DNA of 32,327 nt from NCBI GenBank assembly GCA_023248875.1, contig JAHFDT010000009.1, positions 1 through 32,327 of the forward strand, read 5' to 3'. Numbering within the stretch: position 1 is the first letter of the stretch; each line of letters opens with the position of its first letter. This DNA comes from Myxococcales bacterium (lineage in GTDB: Bacteria; Myxococcota_A; Polyangia; Palsa-1104; SHYY01). The notes under the pieces were generated by a model. That model had not been told where the DNA came from, did no database searches, and was given only the letters and a program-made list of their open reading frames with translations. This document shows, piece by piece, positions 15,526-23,253 of this stretch. Both the position numbers and the translations under genes were made by a program.

Positions 15526-16283
15526 CGTTGCACCGCTTCGGGGGCGGAGAGTCGCTTGACGGTTTCGGGGCCGCGCCCGAGGAAGGAGGTCGCAAAGGCG
15601 TAGCGGAACCAGACGAGGTAGCCCGGCAGCCACTGGATCACCTGAAAGCGGCTTTGGCCCGACTTGCGTTCGAACCAGCTCGACGGCACTTCGGCGATCT
15701 TCCAGCCGAGCCGGTGCGTTTTCACGAGGAGTTCGATGCTGTAAGTGAAGCCCATCGAGCTCTCGATCGGAATGCTCTCGAGCACCCGCCGCGAAAAGAG
15801 GCGAAAACCATTCGAGGCATCGCGGGTCGGCAGCCCCGCGAGATGGTAGAGCACAAAGGCCGACGAGCGCACCAGCGTCGCCTTGAGCCACGGGCAACCC
15901 ACCATTTTTCCCCCGGCCACAAAGCGGCTGGCCGCGACAATATCGGCCCCCGCGCGAAAGGCTTCCACCATCGGATCGATCTGCGGGCCGTTGAAATCGT
16001 CGTCGGCGGGAAAGACCAACACCGCCGGTGCGGTGCTGGTGCGGAAGCCGGTGATGACGGCACCGAAGGCGCCCTTGCCCTGGTTCTTGACGAACTGCAG
16101 CTCGAACGTCTCGGGGGAGTAGTCCGCCAGCGCCTGGAGGGTGTTGTCCTCATCGTGGTCGTAGCAGACGAGCACCCGAAACGGCGTTTTCACCGAATGT
16201 TTCAGCCCCTCGAGGACGCGGACGATCGTCTCGCCCTCGTTGTAGACCGGGATGACGATCTCTAGTTCGGGATGCTTTGCCAT
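15522..16283 (-). CDS. family 2 glycosyltransferase (dolichyl-phosphate mannosyltransferase/WcaA-like)
   Basis: A 253-residue GT-A enzyme without the membrane tail of GtrB-type proteins. Seen: EIVIPVYNEGETI at the N-terminus, CYDHDEDNT for nucleotide binding, KNQGKGAFGAVITG, the metal-binding cluster FPADDDFNG, and ASRFVAGGKM, all in the order found in polyprenyl-phosphate glycosyltransferases. The start at 16283 has GGAG about 6 nt upstream; the frame open to 16718 lies over the oxidoreductase gene. It overlaps the upstream gene end by 22 bp and the downstream SDR by ATGA. It may make a polyprenyl-phosphate sugar used by the GT-C-like protein at 11929-13257, or add a sugar directly. Confidence 0.9.
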   Translation of the reverse strand: MAKHPELEIVIPVYNEGETIVRVLEGLKHSVKTPFRVLVCYDHDEDNTLQALADYSPETFELQFVKNQGKGAFGAVITGFRTSTAPAVLVFPADDDFNGPQIDPMVEAFRAGADIVAASRFVAGGKMVGCPWLKATLVRSSAFVLYHLAGLPTRDASNGFRLFSRRVLESIPIESSMGFTYSIELLVKTHRLGWKIAEVPSSWFERKSGQSRFQVIQWLPGYLVWFRYAFATSFLGRGPETVKRLSAPEAVQR

Positions 16284-17287
16284 CCCCCACTCCGATGCGA
16301 ACGCCGCATGGTATCGATGAGACTCTGTACGCGGACTCCGTCCTGGAGATTTGGCACCATCTCTTTTCCGCCCTGGATGGCGTCGACAAAGCGGCGCGCC
16401 AACGAACCGACGGCAGCGATGCGACCGTCGCCGGGCGGCTCGTCTCCTGGTCCTATCACGGTCGCGAAGGAACCGCTGTCGCGGGTGCCGACTGCCAGAG
16501 AAAAACCCTTCACGTAGTCGGCCGAGGGGTTGTGTAGCACCAGCGTGCCCTGGTCGCCGAACACCTCCAGCCGATGGCCGGAGCCGAGGAAAAGGTCGGT
16601 GCCGACCGATAGCGCGCCGGAAAAACCAGCGGCGAATTCCAACCACGCGTCCACGTGGATGTCCGGTTCGGAGGGCTCGAGGCGTGCGTTGAGCCGCAGG
16701 ATCGGTCCGAACAGCCACTCGAGAGAGTAGAGGCTATGCGACACGAAGGTGTTCAGGGTGCCGCCGCCATCGGCCAGGCGTACCTTCCATGAGTCGAGTT
16801 TGCGCCGGTGGGCCAAGATCTCGAGCCGCCACGACAGCTGCACCTGGCGCAGTGACCCGATGGCACGCGCAGCGAGCAGCCGCTGGAGCTCTCGCCAAGC
16901 GGGGATTTCGCGAAATTCGAAGTCGACCGCGTGGACCACGCCCTGTTCGCGCGCGGCCGAGTAGATCTCCGCTGCGGTGTGCTCGTCGAGCGCGACCGGT
17001 TTTTCGCAGAACAGATGCTTGCCCGCGCGTGCCGCGGCCAGTGCCACCTCGGGCTGCCGCGCGGGAGGGAGGGCAATCACCACCGCGTCGATGGCCCGGT
17101 CGGCGCACAGCTCCTGCCAGCCGCCATACGCGCGGGGGATACTCAGCCGGGCCGCCACTTCGGCGGCGCGTTCGCGGGTGCTGGCGGCGATCCCCAGGAT
17201 TTCGCAGCGCTCATCCCCGCGAAACGCCGGGACCAGGACATGTTGCCCGAAGCCGATCCCCACGACCCCAATGTGCAGTTTATCCAT
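16262..17287 (-). CDS. Gfo/Idh/MocA family sugar oxidoreductase
   Basis: A 341-residue NAD(P)-dependent oxidoreductase. Seen: the dinucleotide motif GVVGIGFGQH at 7-16, CEKPVAL at 94-100 with the catalytic lysine K96 of the EKP motif, and a C-terminal alpha/beta domain with DGGGTLNTFVSHSLYSLEWL. Length is standard. Members in polysaccharide loci, such as WlbA/WbpB, oxidise C3 of UDP-HexNAc uronic acids before amination. With the dehydrogenase gene immediately upstream (8-bp overlap), a role on a UDP-HexNAcA is attractive. No WbpE-like aminotransferase or acetyltransferase lies next to it, so this stays an inference. Confidence 0.9.
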   Translation of the reverse strand: MDKLHIGVVGIGFGQHVLVPAFRGDERCEILGIAASTRERAAEVAARLSIPRAYGGWQELCADRAIDAVVIALPPARQPEVALAAARAGKHLFCEKPVALDEHTAAEIYSAAREQGVVHAVDFEFREIPAWRELQRLLAARAIGSLRQVQLSWRLEILAHRRKLDSWKVRLADGGGTLNTFVSHSLYSLEWLFGPILRLNARLEPSEPDIHVDAWLEFAAGFSGALSVGTDLFLGSGHRLEVFGDQGTLVLHNPSADYVKGFSLAVGTRDSGSFATVIGPGDEPPGDGRIAAVGSLARRFVDAIQGGKEMVPNLQDGVRVQSLIDTMRRSHRSGGWQSIPN

Positions 17288-18467
17288 TCCAAATATTGAA
17301 GAGCGGCTTGCCCTGGGTATTGAGATCCTGGTAGGCGCTGTGCGGCACGGCGAGGATCAGGAGATCACTGCGGCCAATGACCTCTTCGAGGGGGAGAAGA
17401 TCGCGGTCGTTATCGACCAGCGGATCGGTGGTTAGCACCGCCTTGGCTTGGTTGCGCAGGATCTTCTTGAGCTTGTAGCTCAGCGACGAGCGAATGTCAT
17501 CGCTATCGGCCTTAAAGGCCATGCCGAGGATGCCGACGGTCATCTCGGATAGCCGGTAGCGCGCCGCCAGACGAGCGACCAGAAAGGCCGGCAGCCCTTC
17601 ATTCACCTGGATCGCCGAATAGCCGATGGCAAACTGGTGGTTGGCAAAGGCTGCCAGCTGCAGCGTGTCCTTGTGCAGGCACGGCCCCGCCGCAAAGCCC
17701 GGGCCCGGCAGATCGCGCAGCCGCGGGTAGTCGGCCTTCATCCCGGCGAGCACCCGGTGGTAGTCGAGCCCCGCCGTTTCCACCATCATATAGAATTGGT
17801 TGGTCGCGGCGAACTGGATGTAGCGATAGGCATTGCTGAAGAGCTTCGCGAACTCCGCCTCTTTGGGCGCCATCCGCACCAGCTTGGGCGCCAGGGCGGA
17901 AAAAAGCCGCGCTGCGCTCTCCTCCGCCTCGGGGGTGGCACCGCTGATGATCTGCGGCAGCGTCTGGAGCTCACGGATCGAGTAGCCCTGCACCACGCGC
18001 TCCGGGCAAAAGGCCACGTGCACCCGCTTGTCCTGGCCGCGCAGATACTGGTGCACCCAGTCGGTGACGCCCGGGAAGATGGTCGAACGCAGGATGATGG
18101 TCTGCCCGTCCGAGAGGTGCGCCGAGAGACTATCGATGCACTTCTGGATGAGGCCCAGCATCGGGTTCTGGAATTCGTCGATCGGCGTACCGATCGTAAT
18201 GATGATGTAGCTGCAGCTGGCGATGCCCTCGGGGGTCGTGGCAAAGCCGAGGCGTTTGGCCGCCAACACCTCGCGCAGCAGAGGTCCCCCCCCCTCCTCC
18301 AGGAAGGGCAGCTCTCCGTTCTGGAGCCGCTCCATCGCCTGGGGATTGAGATCGTAGATCAGGGTGCGAAAACCCTTTTGCGCCAGTACGATAGCGAGTG
18401 GCGCGCCGACATGGCCGGCACCGCCGACCACGCAGACGTCGTAGTTGCCACTAGAGGATGGGTCCAT
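17280..18467 (-). CDS. nucleotide-sugar dehydrogenase (UDP-Glc/UDP-ManNAc dehydrogenase family)
   Basis: A 395-residue enzyme that oxidises C6 of an NDP-sugar twice to the uronic acid. Seen: the NAD motif VVGGAGHVG at 13-21, GTPID at 93-97, FCPERVVQG at 153-161, K208 and N212 in AKLFSNAYRY, and the thiol site GPGFAAGPCLHKDT at 255-268 with C263, K266 and D267. The PCLHKDT form differs from the GGSCFPKD of classic UDP-glucose dehydrogenases and the GGHCIxVDP of WecC, so the substrate is not fixed. A UDP-GlcNAc 2-epimerase at 26559-27638 could supply UDP-ManNAc. It is the first gene of the leftward run and probably lies directly behind its promoter. Confidence 0.9.
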   Translation of the reverse strand: MDPSSSGNYDVCVVGGAGHVGAPLAIVLAQKGFRTLIYDLNPQAMERLQNGELPFLEEGGGPLLREVLAAKRLGFATTPEGIASCSYIIITIGTPIDEFQNPMLGLIQKCIDSLSAHLSDGQTIILRSTIFPGVTDWVHQYLRGQDKRVHVAFCPERVVQGYSIRELQTLPQIISGATPEAEESAARLFSALAPKLVRMAPKEAEFAKLFSNAYRYIQFAATNQFYMMVETAGLDYHRVLAGMKADYPRLRDLPGPGFAAGPCLHKDTLQLAAFANHQFAIGYSAIQVNEGLPAFLVARLAARYRLSEMTVGILGMAFKADSDDIRSSLSYKLKKILRNQAKAVLTTDPLVDNDRDLLPLEEVIGRSDLLILAVPHSAYQDLNTQGKPLFNIWNG

Positions 18468-18497
18468 AGGTCCTGTCCGTGCCCGGTTGAGTCGGCA

Positions 18498-18526
18498 ACA
18501 CTAGGTCAGGGATCGAGGGAGATCAA
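18498..18526 (-). promoter_or_regulatory. candidate promoter of the leftward 13-gene operon
   Basis: On the minus strand TTGATC (18526-18521) and TAGTGT (18503-18498) are separated by 17 bp and lie about 30 bp before the dehydrogenase start at 18467. AGGA is close to that ATG. Both boxes match the sigma70 consensus only partly (the -10 box 3 of 6). The position, in the 181-bp divergent spacer that must hold promoters for both directions, is the main support. Confidence 0.3.
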
Positions 18527-18607
18527 GCCCAAATCGAGCCCCGCGGTCGCCTGTTCCGTGGGGATTCGTGATCCTTGACCGGGCCCGCATTCATGGGTAC
18601 TTGCTCC

Positions 18608-18636
18608 TTGAACATTGCGCCTCGGTCGGCTACTAA
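18608..18636 (+). promoter_or_regulatory. candidate promoter of the rightward methyltransferase-flippase block
   Basis: TTGAAC (18608-18613) and TACTAA (18631-18636) are 17 bp apart, just before the ATG at 18649. A transcript from here would have a leader of only a few bases, and no strong Shine-Dalgarno is seen. An alternative -35 is TTGACC at 18575-18580, paired with TACTTG at 18598. The match is weak. Confidence 0.25.
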
Positions 18637-18648
18637 TCCGGGTCTTCT

Positions 18649-19662
18649 ATGGGCAGTGTGAATCAGCTCGAGCAGGTCCCCTGCTCGCTGTGCGGCGCCG
18701 AGCGAGCGGCACTCGAGTGTCTGACGGTTGCCCATCCCCCCTCTTCGGGAGGGGAGTGGCGTCTCGTGCGGTGCGAAGGGTGCGGGCTGGTCTATCTCAA
18801 CCCTCGCCCTACCGAGCAGGCCATTGCTGAGTTCTATCCCTCTGAATACTATGAGAATAGTGAAGCATTGATGCTGGCCGCGACGCGCTGGCGCCCGTGG
18901 CCGGGGCTGCGCAAGTGGGTGAAACGGCGGCTGGCCGAGGAGCACTACCGGACGTTGTCGGGCCGGAGTGCCTCCGAGCGGGTGCTACGGCGGGTGCTTT
19001 CGTTGTGGAAGGTTCGTTGGGGAGCGCTACCCCCGCGCAACCGACCGGGTCGGATGCTCGACATTGGCTGTGGCACGGGCTACTACCTCGAGCTACTGCG
19101 CGACGCGGGGTGGGAGGTGGTGGGCACCGAGATCGGGGATGGGGCGATTGCGATCTGCCGCAGCAAAGGGTTCGAGGTGCTCAAGGGGCAGGCCGACCAG
19201 CTCCAGCTGCCCGATCAGAGTTTTGACGTGGTGCACATCGCCCAGGTGCTCGAGCACGTGCACCGTCCGCGGGCGATTCTTGAAACCGCCTGTCGCGTGC
19301 TGCGCCCGGATGGGCTCCTGCTGCTCGATGTACCCAACTACGAGGCCCCGCTGCGGCGGCTGTTTGGGCCGAGCTGGTTTTCGGTCGAGGCGCCGCGCCA
19401 CCTGTACCATTTTTCGGCGCTGACGCTGCGGCGGCTGCTCGAGACCAGCGGCTTCGCGGTGGACCGTCTCTACACCCGGGCTTTGTCGCAGGGGGCGGGA
19501 CGCCATCTGGAGGTCACTTCGCAAATGCTTCGGCGCGCCATGCCCGAAGGCGAAGCGCTATCGCGGGGCGTCGAAGTGACCGCCCAGTTGAATGCCCTCG
19601 CCGAACAGATGGGGTGCGGCGATACATTGTATGTCGAAGCGCACCCGCGGGGCGCCGCATGA
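18649..19662 (+). CDS. class I SAM-dependent methyltransferase with N-terminal zinc ribbon
   Basis: A 337-residue protein. A four-cysteine zinc ribbon opens it (CSLC at 12-15 and CEGC at 42-45), followed by LVYLNPRPTEQAIAEFYPSEYYE, the usual linker of EPS-cluster methyltransferases. The Rossmann domain has motif I LDIGCGTG at 137-144, then FDVVHIAQVLEHVHRP as motif II/post-II. Members of this type methylate sugars or glycan termini, but the acceptor is unknown here. The end overlaps the flippase start as ATGA (19659-19662). The ATG lacks a strong Shine-Dalgarno, so translation may start close to the 5' end of the transcript. Confidence 0.88.
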   Translation: MGSVNQLEQVPCSLCGAERAALECLTVAHPPSSGGEWRLVRCEGCGLVYLNPRPTEQAIAEFYPSEYYENSEALMLAATRWRPWPGLRKWVKRRLAEEHYRTLSGRSASERVLRRVLSLWKVRWGALPPRNRPGRMLDIGCGTGYYLELLRDAGWEVVGTEIGDGAIAICRSKGFEVLKGQADQLQLPDQSFDVVHIAQVLEHVHRPRAILETACRVLRPDGLLLLDVPNYEAPLRRLFGPSWFSVEAPRHLYHFSALTLRRLLETSGFAVDRLYTRALSQGAGRHLEVTSQMLRRAMPEGEALSRGVEVTAQLNALAEQMGCGDTLYVEAHPRGAA

Positions 19663-21254
19663 GCGTACCGGCGACCGAACTGCGCGAAGTCGGAACGGGC
19701 CTGGCCGAGACGGACAAGGGGATGGTCGCCCGGGAGCGCTCCGCCCACCTGGCGGCCATACTCAATGTGTTCAGTTACTCCTTTTCCTTCGTCAATGCGA
19801 TCATCATGGGCCGCGTCTTTGGCGCCACCTCCATTACCGATGCCTTCTACCTGGCGGTTCTACTTCCCAATACCTTGGTCGCAATTTTGGGCAATTCGAT
19901 GGCCTGCGCCGTTCAGTCGCTCCTGTCGCGGCGCGCGCTCTGCCATTCCGATCGGGCCAAGCTCCTGCTGGCGGCCGTGATCCCCCTCGCATCGTTGATC
20001 GTCGCGGCCGGGATTCATCTCGCGCTTCCAGCGCCCGGGTTGCTTCGGCTGCTCGGCTCGGGAGGCCCGGCGCAGAGGCTTTTGGCGAGCGCTTGGTTCG
20101 TGGCCTTCTGTTTTGGCCTGTTGCTGAGCGGCTGCTCTACCCTCTTGATGGCGTCACTACAGGCCGCGGGGCGGTATGCGGCCGCCTCCACATACCAGGC
20201 GCTCTGTGCGCTAGTTCAGGGCGGTTTGATGCTGCTGCTGCGACAAGCGGGAGCACGGGCGCTTCCTGTTTCTTACGTTGCAGCGCAGGCGGTAGGGTTC
20301 CTCCTGGTCGTGGTGCTGCTTCGTACCACGCCCAAGGCGGGTCCGATCGGCGAACAGAAGCTCTCCGTGCCGAAAGCTTTTTCAGCATTAGTTCCCATCT
20401 GGTGGCCGATGGTGTTCGGGGCCCTACTCGGCAATCTCACGTTGATTTTTCAGCGCTCTTTGCTCGGTCAATTGCCTTCGGGGGAGCTGACCAGCTTTAC
20501 GTATGCGTGGGGTTTGGGCAATCTTCCCATGCTGCTCTTTACCCTGCTGCTCAATGCGCCGACGATCACGGAGGTGGGGCGCCACGTCTCCTCGCCCCCG
20601 CGCCTCAGCCGCCAGATTGGGTGGATGATGCTGTTGAGCTTCGCGATCATGGGGCCTCTGGCGCTTCTTTTGATCGACTCAGCGGATAGCATCGTGGCAC
20701 TGATGTATGGGAGCCGTCTTGGGGAGCATACCCAGACGTGCACGCGAGTTCTGCAACTTCTGGGGCTGGTGGGTTTGATTCAGCTGCCGGCTGTGGTACC
20801 GGCGAAAGCCTTTGCCGCAGTGGGAGACACCCGAACGTCGACGACATGCACCGTGATCGCGGGAGTGATTGGGGCGGCCATGATGGTCCCCTTTTTCCAT
20901 TGGTTCGGCGGGGCGCACAGCCTGGTTTTTGCGACGTTGGTGGAGGCGTGCATCAACACCGTGCTGCTCTCGATCGCCGCAAATCGGCGGTGGCCTGGGG
21001 TACGGAGGGGCTGGAAGATGCTGGCGAGCATGTTGGCCGCAGTGATTGTTTCCGGGCTGGTGGCCTCCACCGTTGCTCGAGGAGCTATCCCCGTCCACAA
21101 CACGATGTCCCACTTGATTCGAACTGCTGCCACCATGCTGGGCGGCCTGGGTCTATTGGCGCTGGGGCTGTCGATCGTACCCGGCGGCCGAAGAGCGCTG
21201 CGGTTGACGATGGGGGGACGACTGCCGCTGATGCCGCCTGCAGAGATGACGTAA
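19659..21254 (+). CDS. Wzx-type repeat-unit flippase of the MurJ/MviN family
   Basis: A 531-residue integral membrane protein of the MOP superfamily, expected to move the undecaprenyl-diphosphate-linked repeat unit across the inner membrane. Seen: about 12-14 hydrophobic segments, an N-terminal MGRVFGATSITDAFYLAVLLPN, the signature of MurJ-like proteins (family form RLFGxxxxTDAFFVAxxLPN), and a central GELTSFTYAWGLGNLPMLLF. The start at 19659 is chosen for its 4-bp overlap with the methyltransferase stop codon; the frame extends to 19614 inside that gene. Because the locus has WecA-like, BY-kinase and Wzy-type proteins, an exopolysaccharide or O-antigen flippase is more likely than the housekeeping lipid II flippase. 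Confidence 0.87.
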   Translation: MSVPATELREVGTGLAETDKGMVARERSAHLAAILNVFSYSFSFVNAIIMGRVFGATSITDAFYLAVLLPNTLVAILGNSMACAVQSLLSRRALCHSDRAKLLLAAVIPLASLIVAAGIHLALPAPGLLRLLGSGGPAQRLLASAWFVAFCFGLLLSGCSTLLMASLQAAGRYAAASTYQALCALVQGGLMLLLRQAGARALPVSYVAAQAVGFLLVVVLLRTTPKAGPIGEQKLSVPKAFSALVPIWWPMVFGALLGNLTLIFQRSLLGQLPSGELTSFTYAWGLGNLPMLLFTLLLNAPTITEVGRHVSSPPRLSRQIGWMMLLSFAIMGPLALLLIDSADSIVALMYGSRLGEHTQTCTRVLQLLGLVGLIQLPAVVPAKAFAAVGDTRTSTTCTVIAGVIGAAMMVPFFHWFGGAHSLVFATLVEACINTVLLSIAANRRWPGVRRGWKMLASMLAAVIVSGLVASTVARGAIPVHNTMSHLIRTAATMLGGLGLLALGLSIVPGGRRALRLTMGGRLPLMPPAEMT

Positions 21255-21260
21255 GCGCAG

Positions 21261-22112
21261 ATGGACGTTTCCGTTTCGATTGTCACCTACAATAGTGCCG
21301 AGCACATCGACCGCTGCATCGATTCACTGGGTCCGGCAGCCGGCGGACTCTCTTGGGAAGCGATTGTGGTCGACAATGCCTCTCCCGATGATACGGTCGC
21401 GCGCCTGAGGAAGCGCCGCGACGCTCGAATCGTCGCCAGCGAGCGCAATCTCGGGTTTGGTGCCGGCCACAATGTCGCCTTTCGACAGGCCGAAGGGCGC
21501 TATTTTCTCTGCTTTAATCCGGATGCCTCTTTGAAGCCTGGGGCGTTGCGGAGATTCGTACAGGTCCTCGATGAGCGGCCAGAAATTGGACTGGCGGGCG
21601 GGCGGATCTTTCGGCCCGGGGGGCAACCGGGCGGCAACTCTGCGCGCTATATCGAGAGTGGATTCGAATTCGCGTTGCGCAACTGTGCGCCCACGCCATC
21701 GCGGATCATCTCGCGGTTTCCGCCCGAAGTATGGGATTGCACCGAGCTCCGAGAGGTGGATGCCATCGTCGGCTCGTGCATGCTGTTTCGCAGCGAGGCC
21801 TTTGCCGCTACCTCGGGTTTCGATGAGTCCTTCTTCATGTATCAGGAGGCAGCGGATATCGCGGTCCGCCTTCGTCGTGTGGGTTGGCGCATCCTGATTG
21901 TGCCGGACGCTGAGGTGGTTCATGTCGGAAACGGCAGCCGGCAACAGCGCCGGTTGACCCGCAGCCGGATGCGCGCATCCTCGCGGATCTTCGCGCACAA
22001 ACACTACGGCCGGCTCGAAGCGCTCTTTGCGGATGTGCTGGCAGAGACCTCCGATCACCTTCGCCTGGATGATCTTCTGCAGGTCTATCTGCGCTTCAAA
22101 AACTCTCGCTGA
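21261..22112 (+). CDS. family 2 glycosyltransferase (WbbL/rhamnosyltransferase-like)
   Basis: A 283-residue GT-A glycosyltransferase. Seen: VSIVTYNSAEHIDRCIDSL at the start, VVDNASPDD for UDP/dTDP binding, NLGFGAGHNVAFRQAEG, FNPDASLKPGAL around the metal site, and DAIVGSCMLFRSEAF with FDESFFMYQEAADIAVRLRRVGW as the catalytic-base region. This order is typical of WbbL-like rhamnosyltransferases and related enzymes. It follows the flippase by 6 bp. Its last 17 bp overlap the convergent GT4 gene. The donor sugar cannot be read from sequence. Confidence 0.92.
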   Translation: MDVSVSIVTYNSAEHIDRCIDSLGPAAGGLSWEAIVVDNASPDDTVARLRKRRDARIVASERNLGFGAGHNVAFRQAEGRYFLCFNPDASLKPGALRRFVQVLDERPEIGLAGGRIFRPGGQPGGNSARYIESGFEFALRNCAPTPSRIISRFPPEVWDCTELREVDAIVGSCMLFRSEAFAATSGFDESFFMYQEAADIAVRLRRVGWRILIVPDAEVVHVGNGSRQQRRLTRSRMRASSRIFAHKHYGRLEALFADVLAETSDHLRLDDLLQVYLRFKNSR

Positions 22113-23253
22113 ACAGCTGCTCATAGAAGACACGGGTTTGCTGGGCGATCGCGTTGCGTCCAAAAACCGTGTGCGCTCGCTCACGTAGTTCGTGTCGCCC
22201 AGCATTGTTTTGCCCCAGGACCGCGAGCGCCGCAGCCGCCATTGCGGAGGCATCTTCGAGCGGGATAGCTCGTCCGGCCCGCACCAGGTCGAAACATTCG
22301 CGGTGCCAGTCGAAGTCATAGACCACCGCTTCGAGCCCGCACAGCGATGCTTCGATCAGCGTTCGCCCAGCATGGCCACCGATCAGCACATCGGCACGCA
22401 ACATGAGCGCGAGCAGATCGCCGACATCGAGGTGACCGACGAATTCGATGGCATCCGCCACGCAAAGCTCTTCGGCCTGTCGCTGCATGACAGCTCGTTC
22501 GGGGCCGTCCCCGGCGATGATGAAGCGAGCGGTCGGTAATCGGTGCCGAATCTGCACAAAGGCCGGCACTAGTTTGGACACCAACTTGTCCGCTTTGAGA
22601 CGCTGGATGGCCGCCACCAGGGGTACGCGCGGGTCGGCGAAGTGTCGGCCACTCGAGTGCTGCTCCGGGGAGTAGTAGGCATCGTTAAATGGACTGGGCG
22701 GCAGTGCGATCGTTCGAGTCGGCGGGGCACCCATCTTCAATGCATAGTCGCGGTAGTAGTGATTCCAAGTACGGACACGCGTCGCATGGCGGTAGACCCA
22801 GCGTTCGCACCAGGCTTCGCTGCGCTCTCCGGGCAATACGCGGAAGAGGCGCTGCCCACGGGCGCGCCACTCTTCGAAATTGCATCCTACGTATTGTACA
22901 AAAGGAACCCGGTGGCGCATGGCCACGAGGTAGGCGTTGAAACCGGAGAGGAAGGGATCGTAGGCGGTCACCACACAGGGGTAGTTGCGCTGGATGAGCG
23001 CATTCAACCAGCGCAGAAACAGCCCCTCAGCGAGCCAGCGCGGCTTCTTCGGCCAGCCGAGATCGTGGGCGGTCACATCCGAGCGGACCGGAATGGCGCC
23101 GAGATGCTGGTCGGCACGGAAAAAAACCGCATGCAGCTTTGAGAACGTGCCGTAGCCGAGGAGCTCGTCATAGACCACGTCGGCATGGCGTTGACGAAAG
23201 GCCGTTTCGTAGCAGCCAGTGCTCAGGTAGATGTGCGTCTCGGGGCGTTTCAC
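22096..23253 (-). CDS. GT4-like glycosyltransferase with an altered EX7E motif
   Basis: A 385-residue GT-B protein starting at GTG (23253), which overlaps the TGA of the upstream GT2 as GTGA. Seen: the donor-domain opening VAAIQRLKADKLVSKLVPAF, IIAGDGPERAVM, VEFVGHLDVGDLLALMLRADVLIGGHAGRTLIEASLCG. In the last stretch the second Glu of EX7E is present, but the first position is Gly in place of Glu. This may change the donor or weaken activity. No signal peptide is seen. Function in repeat-unit assembly is inferred from the cluster. Its 3' end overlaps the rightward GT2 gene by 17 bp. Confidence 0.82.
   Translation of the reverse strand: MKRPETHIYLSTGCYETAFRQRHADVVYDELLGYGTFSKLHAVFFRADQHLGAIPVRSDVTAHDLGWPKKPRWLAEGLFLRWLNALIQRNYPCVVTAYDPFLSGFNAYLVAMRHRVPFVQYVGCNFEEWRARGQRLFRVLPGERSEAWCERWVYRHATRVRTWNHYYRDYALKMGAPPTRTIALPPSPFNDAYYSPEQHSSGRHFADPRVPLVAAIQRLKADKLVSKLVPAFVQIRHRLPTARFIIAGDGPERAVMQRQAEELCVADAIEFVGHLDVGDLLALMLRADVLIGGHAGRTLIEASLCGLEAVVYDFDWHRECFDLVRAGRAIPLEDASAMAAAALAVLGQNNAGRHELRERAHTVFGRNAIAQQTRVFYEQLFSESF

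Noticed and set aside
15526-15897. N-terminal extension of the SDR at 14548-15525
   Set aside because: It lies over the GT2 coding region in another frame, and the ATG at 15525 gives the standard SDR N-terminus.
16284-16718. N-terminal extension of the GT2 at 15522-16283
   Set aside because: It is Arg-rich shadow sequence of the oxidoreductase gene; MAKHPELEIVIPVYNEG is the natural start, with GGAG upstream.
18468-18648. Possible small gene or RNA in the 181-bp divergent spacer
   Set aside because: No good reading frame or stable hairpin with a U-tract was seen; only weak promoter-like boxes.
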